Shown here piece by piece: positions 51,000-58,661 of a DNA stretch of 64,000 bases. Position 1 is the stretch's first letter; each line of letters begins with the position of its first letter. The notes beneath the pieces are model-generated. The model was not told where the DNA came from and searched no databases. It was given only the letters and a program-made list of their open reading frames with translations. The DNA is taken from positions 103,469 through 167,468 of the forward strand of contig JAQVWY010000001.1 of the NCBI GenBank assembly GCA_028709465.1. Reading direction: 5' to 3'. The stretch is from Tissierellia bacterium. Lineage in GTDB: Bacteria; Bacillota; Clostridia; Tissierellales; Sedimentibacteraceae. The position numbers were made by a program, and so were the translations under genes.

Positions 51000-52310
51000 C
51001 TATATACCTATAGCCTCCTTCTGTTCTTCTTTCTCTATCCTTTCTATTAAAGCATCCATATCAAATAGTTTATTATCTGTTTTATTTTCTGTCTCCTGCT
51101 GTTCTTCTTGAACTTCAACCTTAAAAGTTTTATTGAAACTCTTAACCATTTCTTCTTCAATTGCTGTTATCCTTAAAATAACATTTTGCTTATCTCCTAC
51201 CTTACCATTTCTTCCCTGTTTATATTTGTCAGAAGGATTTATAAAAAAATTCATAATCCACTTTGAAAAGTCATTTTCTGTTATTCTATCTATAGCTTTA
51301 TATGCCGCATAGATTATTGAAAGAGCATTTGTTTTATCAACTACTTTAAATTGATATTTATTATAATCTTTTACTTTTTTACCTTTGTCATTTTGTACTT
51401 TCTTTTCATCTATTAATATTTCAAATACTTTATCCAGATATTGGTTGATATTATGTATTTTATTTTGCATGTCATCTGGTATATATTCCATTCCACAAAT
51501 TACTTCATCTACTGTATTTTTGTCAAGTGAAATTTCTATCCCTTTAGATAAGATAGTGATAAAATAATTTATTATTTCTTGTCGGCTGTTATCTGTACCA
51601 CCATATATATGATTCATCCAGCTAGTTTGAGATGTTTCTGTTATAAAATTTCTTACTTGATTTGATATAGCAGCTTTCCTTATGTCTTGAGCAGTTAAAG
51701 CTTTCATCCCTGTATTTTTCATGACATAAATGAGATTTGCTAATTCTTCAGTACAGTTATAATACTCTTTTATGGCAATTTTATAATCTAATATAGTGCT
51801 TTGTAAAGTCTCTGGAAGCTCTTTAAAATATTTTCCTTGTAACTCTTCTGTTAAATAAATTTGTTCGTCAATACATATGCCGGAATAAAGAGAAGGTATT
51901 TTACTCATGTCCAATTGAACTTTATTGGTAATAAATAAGTATAAAGATGTGAGCCTTTGTTGTCCGTCAAGTGTTTTGTTATAATTTGAAGATTTTGCTT
52001 TTCTATATAGACAAATTGAACCTATATCTATTTTCCACAATATAGAATATACAAGATTGCCAATTCTCCATAATTCTTTTGGCTTAGAATATACATAATT
52101 CCTTTGTGTATTCATATATTCCTGTACCTTAGAATTCTTTCCTTCTGCTTGATTACTTTCCATTATTACGCTTTGCAAGTAAGAACCACAGGTAATTCTT
52201 TGAGAGTTGATTTTTTCTATTAGTTCTCTGATACTAGCCTTGGTATCAGTATCTACAAAATTTGTAAATTCGTCCATTCTTGTCTTTAACTCTTCTTTTT
52301 GACTTAACAT
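51000..52310 (-). CDS. DUF262-domain protein, 436 aa
   Basis: Start at ATG 52310 (MLSQKEELKTRMDEFTNFVD) after GAGGGAG. DUF262 signature SNYNKTLDGQQRLTSLYLFI, preceded by YVYSKPKELWRIGNLVYSIL and followed by helical regions. A second copy of the domain type is at 24865. DUF262 proteins include GmrSD restriction and anti-phage components; no GmrD-type HNH follows, so activity is uncertain. Acidic C-terminus (KVEVQEEQQETENKTDNKLF). Confidence 0.7.
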   Translation of the reverse strand: MLSQKEELKTRMDEFTNFVDTDTKASIRELIEKINSQRITCGSYLQSVIMESNQAEGKNSKVQEYMNTQRNYVYSKPKELWRIGNLVYSILWKIDIGSICLYRKAKSSNYNKTLDGQQRLTSLYLFITNKVQLDMSKIPSLYSGICIDEQIYLTEELQGKYFKELPETLQSTILDYKIAIKEYYNCTEELANLIYVMKNTGMKALTAQDIRKAAISNQVRNFITETSQTSWMNHIYGGTDNSRQEIINYFITILSKGIEISLDKNTVDEVICGMEYIPDDMQNKIHNINQYLDKVFEILIDEKKVQNDKGKKVKDYNKYQFKVVDKTNALSIIYAAYKAIDRITENDFSKWIMNFFINPSDKYKQGRNGKVGDKQNVILRITAIEEEMVKSFNKTFKVEVQEEQQETENKTDNKLFDMDALIERIEKEEQKEAIGI

Positions 52311-52352
52311 TTGTAACACTCCCTCTTTAATTTATTTTCTTTCTATACTAAT

Positions 52353-52381
52353 ATTATAGCACATTTAAAAATAAATTGCAA
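52353..52381 (-). promoter_or_regulatory. promoter of the DUF262 gene
   Basis: TTGCAA (52376-52381), 17 bp, TATAAT (52353-52358); AAATAACAAATAAAC upstream. Confidence 0.7.
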
Positions 52382-52472
52382 CAAGTTTATTTGTTATTTC
52401 CTTAAAATTTTTAGCTCCATTATACGGTCTATTGGTTGCACTTTATTATCAATGCAACCTAACACAATATAA

Positions 52473-52799
52473 TCACCACTTAACAGAATATTTATCAAGA
52501 ATTTCTTGATTATACAAGTAAGCTCCGTCATTATATAAAACTACATCTTCCCACCATCTAATTCCGTAAGCAAGTCTTTTTACTGCAAATTTTGATATAT
52601 CTTCGTCATGAATATAGAATAATAAATCGTGTCTTCCTCCTTCTTCATTTCTTGCTTCGCTCCCGTTTGTTTCAACTTCTTCAGCAAACTTAATTTTTAC
52701 ATCAAAAGTATTTTTCATATGTTCCTCAAAATCTGCTATTGAATGATTCCCTAATGCAAAACCCTGCCACACACATAGCTGTTTAAAATTATTATCCAT
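52473..52799 (-). CDS. hypothetical protein, 108 aa
   Basis: Start at 52799 (MDNNFKQLCVWQGFALGNHS) after GAGGAAAG. ARNEEGGRHDLLFYIHDEDI then FAVKRLAYGIRWWEDVVLYN; a pattern I associate with phage hypothetical proteins. Confidence 0.55.
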   Translation of the reverse strand: MDNNFKQLCVWQGFALGNHSIADFEEHMKNTFDVKIKFAEEVETNGSEARNEEGGRHDLLFYIHDEDISKFAVKRLAYGIRWWEDVVLYNDGAYLYNQEILDKYSVKW

Positions 52800-52851
52800 T
52801 TTTCTTTCCTCATTATTAATAATTATTTTTAAACAAAATCTATCTTTGGTC

Positions 52852-53088
52852 TTAAATTTCAACTATAAGCCCTATACAATTAACTATTTCTTCTATATAT
52901 CCTCTTATAGAATATCCAAACATCGCTTTAAAACTACGATGTTCTTTGTTATATTCTTTTACAGCTAATTCTGCATCTGTTGCATTGGTTGGTACTTCTC
53001 CTTTATTGCATAACTTGTAAAAATCAATAACCTTTTCAGCATAACTCTGACAATTTGCTAATTTTCCATAACTTATATTATTTTTCAT
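52852..53088 (-). CDS. hypothetical protein, 78 aa
   Basis: Start at 53088 (MKNNISYGKLANCQSYAEKV) after GAAAGGATGG. Helical with hydrophobic C-terminus EEIVNCIGLIVEI. Unrecognised. Confidence 0.5.
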   Translation of the reverse strand: MKNNISYGKLANCQSYAEKVIDFYKLCNKGEVPTNATDAELAVKEYNKEHRSFKAMFGYSIRGYIEEIVNCIGLIVEI

Positions 53089-53111
53089 TTTATTAATCCA
53101 TCCTTTCAATT

Positions 53112-53324
53112 TTATACCTTATTTTTCAATTCATTCAAGTCTACTCCTAAATACTTTGCTATTAACAACAACTCAATTCCTGTTATATCTACCTTACCCA
53201 ATAATCGTCTTGACAATTTATCTTCCGTCATTTCTGGCATGTGTCGTTGAATCTGCTCTGTTAACCATCTTTGTGTTATGCCCTTCTCTTTTCGTATTTC
53301 TGAGAGTTCTTGAGCTAAATTCAT
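53112..53324 (-). CDS. Xre/Cro-like HTH regulator, 70 aa
   Basis: Start at 53324 (MNLAQELSEIRKEKGITQRW) after TAGGAG. HTH: GITQRWLTEQIQRHMPEMTE, DKLSRRLLGKVDI, then LLLIAKYLGVDLNELKN. Lies in the operon led by the perfect promoter with CGAATAAT repeats at 54274, suggesting autoregulation. Confidence 0.75.
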   Translation of the reverse strand: MNLAQELSEIRKEKGITQRWLTEQIQRHMPEMTEDKLSRRLLGKVDITGIELLLIAKYLGVDLNELKNKV

Positions 53325-53361
53325 TATATCAACTCCTATTGCCTTTCTCCACTTGATTTTA

Positions 53362-53592
53362 TTATATTCTAATTGATTCAAATTTTTCTATAGACTGTTT
53401 TAATGCTATTACTTCAGATTCTTCGTTATTATATTTGAAAATGTTTTCTGAAGGTGTCATAGCATAACATTGACTATTTTTTGATTCTATATAATGTAAA
53501 GCCACAATAAAAGCTTTTTCTTCGGTATTTTTTATTAATGCAACATTTTCATACTTTTTATATCTTGATTGTTTTTGAAGTATAGCAAACAT
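53362..53592 (-). CDS. hypothetical protein, 76 aa
   Basis: MFAILQKQSRYKKYENVALI then FIVALHYIESKNSQCYAMTP; alpha/beta. Ribosome site AAGGGCGGGG. Unrecognised. Confidence 0.5.
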   Translation of the reverse strand: MFAILQKQSRYKKYENVALIKNTEEKAFIVALHYIESKNSQCYAMTPSENIFKYNNEESEVIALKQSIEKFESIRI

Positions 53593-53593
53593 T

Positions 53594-53902
53594 TTAATTC
53601 CCCGCCCTTCTTCTTTCTATACATTTTTCGCATTGACAATGTTTTGCAACAATTTCGTCTAATTCATCATTACAAACGAATTTTGAAATATTATACTGCC
53701 ATCCATGAGAGCGAACAATTTTATCTTCTTTATCCCAATATCCACGCTCTTTCATTCCTCTGACACTTCCAGTTATATCAATGTTAGGATGTACACTATG
53801 TCCCATACCCGTATTTCCATCCTCAATCCATGATATACCTGTTTTATCATCAATATATAAATTGCAATATGGTTTTACCTCTTTAATAAGTTTCTTTGCC
53901 AT
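53594..53902 (-). CDS. conserved phage-type hypothetical protein, 102 aa
   Basis: Start at 53902 (MAKKLIKEVKPYCNLYIDDK). TGISWIEDGNTGMGHSVHPN then IDITGSVRGMKERGYWDKED, with a C-terminal HCQCEKCIERR zinc-like end. Recognised as a widespread phage hypothetical pattern; function unknown. Confidence 0.6.
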   Translation of the reverse strand: MAKKLIKEVKPYCNLYIDDKTGISWIEDGNTGMGHSVHPNIDITGSVRGMKERGYWDKEDKIVRSHGWQYNISKFVCNDELDEIVAKHCQCEKCIERRRAGN

Positions 53903-53917
53903 TTTAAACAACTCCTG

Positions 53918-54232
53918 TTAATTCAATTCTTTTGCTATTCTTTCAGCTTCAACAAGTGTCCATATTCTATCTTCTAAATTTTTTCCACCTTTAAAAACTG
54001 AAAAGCCATATATACCATTAGTATTATATTTAATTATGCATCCGTTTATTTGTTTAATTGCTTTATAAGATATGCTCCCATCTTTTACTTTAAATATTTC
54101 TCCGTCTTGTATTTGTTGGTATTGGTTGCCTTTTTCATTTTCATAGAATTTTATATCTCCGTTTGTTTCAGTGAGTTTTAAATTATATTGTTTTATTATT
54201 TCCTCAGTAGTCATATAAACATTACCTAGCAT
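53918..54232 (-). CDS. hypothetical protein, 104 aa
   Basis: MLGNVYMTTEEIIKQYNLKL, ETNGDIKFYENEKGNQYQQI, then ISYKAIKQINGCIIKYNTNG; beta-rich. First gene behind the 54274 promoter. Unrecognised. Confidence 0.55.
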   Translation of the reverse strand: MLGNVYMTTEEIIKQYNLKLTETNGDIKFYENEKGNQYQQIQDGEIFKVKDGSISYKAIKQINGCIIKYNTNGIYGFSVFKGGKNLEDRIWTLVEAERIAKELN

Positions 54233-54273
54233 TTATACACTCCTTTATGTTTTATTGTGTTGCTCTTAACTCT

Positions 54274-54302
54274 ATTATATATCTATTATTCGTATTTGTC
54301 AA
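54274..54302 (-). promoter_or_regulatory. perfect sigma-A promoter with CGAATAAT repeats
   Basis: TTGACA (54297-54302), 17 bp, TATAAT (54274-54279). Two direct copies of ACGAATAAT flank the -35, with an inverted AATTCGT upstream, forming likely operators for the downstream Xre regulator (53112). Confidence 0.7.
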
Positions 54303-54369
54303 TATATTATTCGTTATTTTTACGAATTATTTTGAAATAAAAACAAATGTATTTATATAGAGCTACTAT

Positions 54370-54687
54370 TTAATAACATATTCTTTCTTTTAATAAGTTT
54401 TCAAACACTTCAAATTTAGTACAATTGCATCTTTTTATAAACAATTTATCTTCTGAACTTAATTGAATCATTATTTCATTACGCATTATAAGCATATTAC
54501 AAAATATATCTGATACTGTAAATAATGCTTTATCCTTATGCCAAGTATTTTTATATCCATTCATACAACTTTCTTTATCTGACCAATCATATTCAACTAT
54601 TATTTTTTCTCCAATTGTAAAATTAGAGTCTTTTTCTATATAATCTGGACAATCATAATTTTTTACTTTCAATACTTACATTCTCAT
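54370..54687 (-). pseudogene. hypothetical protein with in-frame TAA at codon 4
   Basis: ATG 54687 behind AGGAGG reads MRM, TAA, then VLKVKNYDCPDYIEKDSNFT to the stop at 54370 in the same frame. The TTG at 54672 that would avoid the TAA has no ribosome site. Body: KIIVEYDWSDKESCMNGYKN, HKDKALFTVSDIFCNMLIMR. Probably one real gene with an altered codon. Confidence 0.45.
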
Positions 54688-54706
54688 TTTTTAACCTCCT
54701 GTTATT

Positions 54707-54928
54707 TTATATTTTAAATTTCTGTATATATTTATAATCATTAATAGCAACATCCCATTGAAAATCATAATCTTTTACAAAACTTTCAACTGTAGTATTT
54801 TTATCAACTAATATTACAAAACCTTTAAACTCTGCTGTTATAATCTGTGTTGGATTTTCTTTCTGGTTAGCAATAACCTTCTTTGCAAAATCCTCTATAT
54901 AGTCATTATAGGTTGCTTTTATTAACAT
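54707..54928 (-). CDS. hypothetical protein, 73 aa
   Basis: MLIKATYNDYIEDFAKKVIA then QIITAEFKGFVILVDKNTTV then FQWDVAINDYKYIQKFK. Small alpha/beta of phage type. ATAACAG occurs inside and just after it. Confidence 0.55.
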   Translation of the reverse strand: MLIKATYNDYIEDFAKKVIANQKENPTQIITAEFKGFVILVDKNTTVESFVKDYDFQWDVAINDYKYIQKFKI

Positions 54929-54962
54929 TCCCTTTTCCTTCCTTTCAATCTGTTATGGTCTG

Positions 54963-55050
54963 TTATTTTGTTATATTTTCCATTTTAGATAGTTCTATAG
55001 AATCGATTAATCTTTCCTTAAATTTTCTGTTGTGTAATATCTTAAACCAT
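54963..55050 (-). pseudogene. short remnant without start
   Basis: KKWFKILHNRKFKERLIDSI then ELSKMENITK, behind AGGAGG but with the ATG out of frame by one. Probably a small gene with a one-base error near 55048. Confidence 0.3.
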
Positions 55051-55146
55051 TTTTTAAAACCTCCCTATTAATTATTATGGTCTGTTATATGTATCAAGTG
55101 AATTGTATCTCTCAGTATGCTTTTAATTCACTTTGTTGGCTTGTTG

Positions 55147-55315
55147 TTATACTCCATAATTCCCTTCGTATTCGCTGTACTCTCTATACTGACTGTTATA
55201 GTGTAATTCAAGCTTCAATTCTCCTTATATCCTGCTTTTCGATTTCTTCCATTTCTATAAGCTCATACTCTACTCCTTCTGTCTGGTCACTAACTCTTAC
55301 TATTATTACTAACAT
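55147..55315 (-). CDS. two overlapping mini-ORFs, perhaps one frameshifted gene
   Basis: ATG 55315 behind AAAGGATG gives MLVIIVRVSDQTEGVEYELI then EMEEIEKQDIRRIEA, stop at 55208. In the next frame a TTG at 55218 gives KLELHYNSQYREYSEYEGNY. The two look like parts of one acidic protein. Confidence 0.35.
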
Positions 55316-55421
55316 TTATATACACATCCTTTTATTATTTTGGTTTCCTATGTCCTGCTCTGTTATAAGCAGGATTCGGCTTGTTACCGTCAAGCACTCA
55401 TCAGACAAGATTATTATGCTG

Positions 55422-55631
55422 TTATTCTACTATATAGCCGCAGTTCCTTAAAGCTTCTTTTATTCCGTCAATTTCTTCCCTAATTCCTTTTACTCCATTA
55501 CCCACTATAACCCTGCTATTACAGTAATCAGCTATAAAGTTTCTTCCATTTTTATCAAAGTAGTAAAAACACTATCTGTTATGCCATTCTACACCTATAT
55601 GTTCTTTGTAAGCATCTTTCCCTTCAATCAT
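55422..55631 (-). pseudogene. hypothetical protein with in-frame TAG
   Basis: MIEGKDAYKEHIGVEWHNR, TAG (55572-55574), then CFYYFDKNGRNFIADYCNSR, GVKGIREEIDGIKEALRNCG, YIVE. The TAG follows directly after ATAACAGA. Otherwise a convincing coding frame with no alternative start. Confidence 0.45.
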
Positions 55632-55640
55632 TTCAGACTG

Positions 55641-55928
55641 TCATGTATTGCCTTCAAAATCACTGCAATTCACTTTAAAAGAATGTCCTTCTTTGTTTGT
55701 AGCTTCTTTCAACACTATTTCAAATAAATTCTCGCCGTATCTGTTTATAAAATGGTCTATTTTTCTTCTTGAAAATGCTCCTGTTTTCTTTTCTGGAAAT
55801 ACCTCTTTATATAATTCAACCATTTCACTTAATGATTCTATAAATCCATTTTTTCTTGCTGTTTTACAAGCTGTTAACATACTTCCAAAACCTTTATTAT
55901 TTACGTAATATTCTCTTAAAGTTTCCAT
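55641..55928 (-). CDS. hypothetical protein, 95 aa
   Basis: METLREYYVNNKGFGSMLTA then KTARKNGFIESLSEMVELYK and KIDHFINRYGENLFEIVLKE. Helical phage-type pattern with a clean AAAGGTGGAG site. Function unknown. Confidence 0.55.
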   Translation of the reverse strand: METLREYYVNNKGFGSMLTACKTARKNGFIESLSEMVELYKEVFPEKKTGAFSRRKIDHFINRYGENLFEIVLKEATNKEGHSFKVNCSDFEGNT

Positions 55929-55954
55929 TTTTTACTCCACCTTTCAAATATTTT

Positions 55955-56044
55955 TTATTTGCACTGAACATTTTCCTGTATAATCTTAGGGTTTGTACTG
56001 TTATATTGTTTTATTAATTCCAAAAGTTGCTCCATTGAAACCAT
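55955..56044 (-). CDS. mini-protein, 29 aa
   Basis: MVSMEQLLELIKQYNSTNPK then QENVQCK, behind AAAGGAGG. Intact but short. Confidence 0.4.
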   Translation of the reverse strand: MVSMEQLLELIKQYNSTNPKIIQENVQCK

Positions 56045-56067
56045 TTGTAAAGCCTCCTTTACTACCG

Positions 56068-56277
56068 TTATTTTCCCCAATACTTCGCCGGAAGCATAAT
56101 AGTTTTAAATTCCCATCCTGCTCCGTATGCTTGCCTATAATTTGCAAGTAAATGCTTTTTATCTGCTGAATCTATTGCATAATCACAATGTTCGTATGCT
56201 CTATCGTACTGCTGATTCCTACAAAGAATTTGATATTTATACCCCTGTTCCGGGCAATATGCTTTAGGTCTACTCAT
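56068..56277 (-). CDS. hypothetical protein, 69 aa
   Basis: MSRPKAYCPEQGYKYQILCR then NQQYDRAYEHCDYAIDSADK and LLANYRQAYGAGWEFKTIML. A small phage-type pattern seen elsewhere; function unknown. Ribosome site AAAGGAG. Confidence 0.55.
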   Translation of the reverse strand: MSRPKAYCPEQGYKYQILCRNQQYDRAYEHCDYAIDSADKKHLLANYRQAYGAGWEFKTIMLPAKYWGK

Positions 56278-56281
56278 TTTA

Positions 56282-56431
56282 TTACATCTCCTTTATCATT
56301 TTACATTTTGCTTTTACTGCTCCGTTAAGCCAACCATTTAAATTTTCAATACTATTTGTATAGTAAATCCAATTATGTTCTAACCAGTTCGGAACGTCTT
56401 GAAAAACATAAAATGTTTTTTGTATGATTAT
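56282..56431 (-). CDS. hypothetical protein, 49 aa, ATA at the start position
   Basis: IQKTFYVFQDVPNWLEHNW then YTNSIENLNGWLNGAVKAKC and ends KMIKEM. An AAAGGGG site lies 8 nt before ATA 56431; there is no ATG, GTG or TTG in the 5' part of the frame. Confidence 0.45.
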   Translation of the reverse strand: MIIQKTFYVFQDVPNWLEHNWIYYTNSIENLNGWLNGAVKAKCKMIKEM

Positions 56432-56435
56432 TTAA

Positions 56436-56594
56436 TTAACCCCTTTCAAGAACTTCTTCAAGAACTCGTAAATTTCTTATTAATTCTTCTTTTTGATAAT
56501 CTTCAAATCCTTCTATGGTATTATAAAATAAATAATCAATAATATTTTCAACTTCTTCCGCTCTTTTAAATTTTTTATATTTTTCAAAATCCAT
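56436..56594 (-). CDS. hypothetical protein, 52 aa
   Basis: MDFEKYKKFKRAEEVENIID then GFEDYQKEELIRNLRVLEEV. Wholly helical and charged. Ribosome site AAAGAGG. Confidence 0.45.
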   Translation of the reverse strand: MDFEKYKKFKRAEEVENIIDYLFYNTIEGFEDYQKEELIRNLRVLEEVLERG

Positions 56595-56695
56595 TCTAAA
56601 CAACCTCTTTCTATTTTTTATTAAAACCTGCTACAGACACATAACAATTTTAGTTGTGTATCTGTAAGAGGTTTTAATCCTGCTATGCTATGCTA

Positions 56696-56911
56696 TTATA
56701 ATTCATTATTCATTATTTCTTTATAAATTTTATTAACAACTTCTTGAAAATCCTCTTCAGAAAATAGATTTCCATTATTAGTACAACAATCTTTACAATA
56801 TCTATCTATAGCCTTTTTAACAACTTTTCGCACTGATATAATAAGAATTTTGCTTAATTCCTTTTCAAAACGGTCTTTAATATAAACATATAGTTCTCTG
56901 GCTTCTGCTTT
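56696..56911 (-). CDS. hypothetical protein, 71 aa
   Basis: Start at 56911 (MKAEARELYVYIKDRFEKEL) after AGGGAGG, with ATAACAG filling the spacer. Helical, with YCKDCCTNNGN cysteines. Unrecognised. Confidence 0.5.
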   Translation of the reverse strand, partial: KAEARELYVYIKDRFEKELSKILIISVRKVVKKAIDRYCKDCCTNNGNLFSEEDFQEVVNKIYKEIMNNEL

Positions 56912-56931
56912 CATTTCTGTTATACCTCCCT

Positions 56932-57033
56932 TTATACCCATAATAAATTTATCCCGTTTAACTTTTCAACCATATTTGTTATTTTTTCAATATATTTTAT
57001 GGTTTCCTGTTCTCTTACTGTCAATTTATTCAT
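56932..57033 (-). CDS. mini-protein, 33 aa
   Basis: MNKLTVREQETIKYIEKITN then MVEKLNGINLLWV; ends inside the next gene's upstream sequence. Good AAAGGAAG site. Confidence 0.35.
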   Translation of the reverse strand: MNKLTVREQETIKYIEKITNMVEKLNGINLLWV

Positions 57034-57478
57034 AATTACACTTCCTTTCATTATTAAAATAGTCCATAATATCATTGATTATTTTCGTTGAGCTTGTTTT
57101 AATTGAATATTCTTTATTAAAAAGATTTTTACCATTTTCATCCGATATATCAAGAAGACATTCACCTTTAAAATAATTTATAAATTGTCTAAGAGCTTGT
57201 TGCTGTTCTTTATTTGGTTTTATTGTTATGTCTATACCTTTAGTTTCGGGTGTTAAACGGATATTTCCTTCATTCATAAATGCAATTAATGATTCTGTAT
57301 TACTTTTATTATCATAAAACATATTAATGTCTCTATGGTCTGCCGTTCTGTATCCCACTTCCCCTCCGTTATTCTTTTCAGATAAATCTAAAAATTGACC
57401 ATTTATTAATATATAGCCTGCTTCTCTAATATCTTCTGTTATACCAAAATGATTAATAATGTTTTGTAAGGTTGTCAT
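57026..57478 (-). CDS. conserved phage-type hypothetical protein, 150 aa
   Basis: Start at 57478 (MTTLQNIINHFGITEDIREA) after AAAGGAAG. GYILINGQFLDLSEKNNGGE then VGYRTADHRDINMFYDNKSN, a pattern I recognise from phage hypothetical proteins. The 49362 gene shares an EGYRTAN ending. Function unknown. Confidence 0.6.
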   Translation of the reverse strand: MTTLQNIINHFGITEDIREAGYILINGQFLDLSEKNNGGEVGYRTADHRDINMFYDNKSNTESLIAFMNEGNIRLTPETKGIDITIKPNKEQQQALRQFINYFKGECLLDISDENGKNLFNKEYSIKTSSTKIINDIMDYFNNERKCNYE

Positions 57479-57575
57479 AATAAACACTTCCTTTTATTTG
57501 TTTCCTCTCTCTCTGCATTATCAGGCTTGAGACTGTTATAACATTTTGTTATAGCTGCATTAAGGAAGCAGGATT

Positions 57576-57752
57576 TTATCTGTCCTGCTCATATTCAATT
57601 TTACATACTGTATTTCCATTTATATCTCTAGCGGATAATATGAAGTTCCCTTCTTCAATATTATCTGCTATTTCTCGAAGTATTCTTGCAACCTCTCCTT
57701 CATAATCATCTGAAAAAGCTGCATTGTCCGTCTTCATTGTGATCTTAACCAT
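57576..57752 (-). CDS. hypothetical protein, 58 aa
   Basis: MVKITMKTDNAAFSDDYEGE then VARILREIADNIEEGNFILS. Small alpha/beta of phage type. A hairpin AGCAGGA/TCCTGCT overlaps the 3' end (57567-57590). Confidence 0.5.
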   Translation of the reverse strand: MVKITMKTDNAAFSDDYEGEVARILREIADNIEEGNFILSARDINGNTVCKIEYEQDR

Positions 57753-57784
57753 TTTTATTCCCTACCTTTAATTATTAAAAATTT

Positions 57785-58027
57785 TTACTGACTTATTCCA
57801 TAGCTACCATTTGCATACTTCCCAGCTTGGAAACCTTCGCCGTTTTTGTCATAAAACCAATATTGTATATATCCTGCCGGAACGTCTGTATTTCGTTCAA
57901 CTTCTGACAGATTGTCAATAACTTCCTGTTCCCTGAATGCTATATCATTTTTGATTCTGTTTAGAATTGTTTTTGCCGCTTCTTTAGTTGCTCCATTTGT
58001 GAATTTTACATTTTTGAAATTTGCCAT
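57785..58027 (-). CDS. hypothetical protein, 80 aa
   Basis: MANFKNVKFTNGATKEAAKT then NRIKNDIAFREQEVIDNLSE and GYIQYWFYDKNGEGFQAGKY. Good AAAGGAG site and promoter at 58073. Unrecognised. Confidence 0.55.
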   Translation of the reverse strand: MANFKNVKFTNGATKEAAKTILNRIKNDIAFREQEVIDNLSEVERNTDVPAGYIQYWFYDKNGEGFQAGKYANGSYGISQ

Positions 58028-58072
58028 TTTTATCGACTCCTTTATATTAATTTAATTATTTACCTTACCTAT

Positions 58073-58101
58073 ATATTACCATACTATTGCTTGAATTGCA
58101 A
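58073..58101 (-). promoter_or_regulatory. promoter for the 58027 gene
   Basis: TTGCAA (58096-58101), 17 bp, TAATAT (58073-58078). The 58102-58215 stretch holds only the AAAATAAAC element and AT-rich DNA. Confidence 0.55.
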
Positions 58102-58215
58102 TACTCTTTATGAGTTTATTTTGTGTTTTCTTAAAGTTTTTATATATGGAATAATCATACAAAACATCTATTTGGTGTAGTTATTAATTTATTTATCATC
58201 TTGCTAGTAATTTAT

Positions 58216-58518
58216 TTAATCTTCAAAAATATTATAAATTTCTTCTAAAATGTCAAGTATTTTTATTAACTCTGAAGTAGTATAAGGCGTATATTGATTT
58301 TTTATATATTGTTTATTTTTTAATATTTGTTCTATATTATCAATATTATTATTTCCTTTATCTTGCATTCTTTTATTTATTAAGGCTTCCATAACTTTGC
58401 ATGTATTTTCTGATAGTTCATAATACCCCTTTTCTCTTTGTTCTAACTCCCTTTTTATATCAAATATTTTTGTTGATATATTAATATCAAGGTATTTTAA
58501 TTTTTTCTCTATATTCAT
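58216..58518 (-). CDS. hypothetical protein, 100 aa
   Basis: MNIEKKLKYLDINISTKIFD then KRELEQREKGYYELSENTCK and a helical C-terminus. Asn/Lys-rich. Promoter at 58559. Unrecognised. Confidence 0.55.
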   Translation of the reverse strand: MNIEKKLKYLDINISTKIFDIKRELEQREKGYYELSENTCKVMEALINKRMQDKGNNNIDNIEQILKNKQYIKNQYTPYTTSELIKILDILEEIYNIFED

Positions 58519-58558
58519 GTTTTCAACCTCCTATAATTTATTTATCATCCTACTATAT

Positions 58559-58587
58559 ATTATATGCTTATTATTCCCAAATGTCAA
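58559..58587 (-). promoter_or_regulatory. consensus promoter for the 58518 gene
   Basis: TTGACA (58582-58587), 17 bp, TATAAT (58559-58564). Confidence 0.7.
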
Positions 58588-58631
58588 ATAAATTATTAAT
58601 AAGTTTATAGAGTATTTTATTATTGAGATAT

Positions 58632-58661
58632 AAAAAAATAAAGCCGGGTTTAATCGGCTTT
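58632..58661 (-). terminator. terminator overlapping the DUF4046-like stop
   Basis: Stem AAGCCG/CGGCTT followed by TTTATTTTTTTA on the minus strand; it includes the stop codon. Confidence 0.7.

Noticed and set aside
55077..55451. 124-codon plus-strand frame rich in Ser/Ile/Cys
   Set aside because: No ribosome site or promoter, and the minus strand here carries short coding fragments with good sites.
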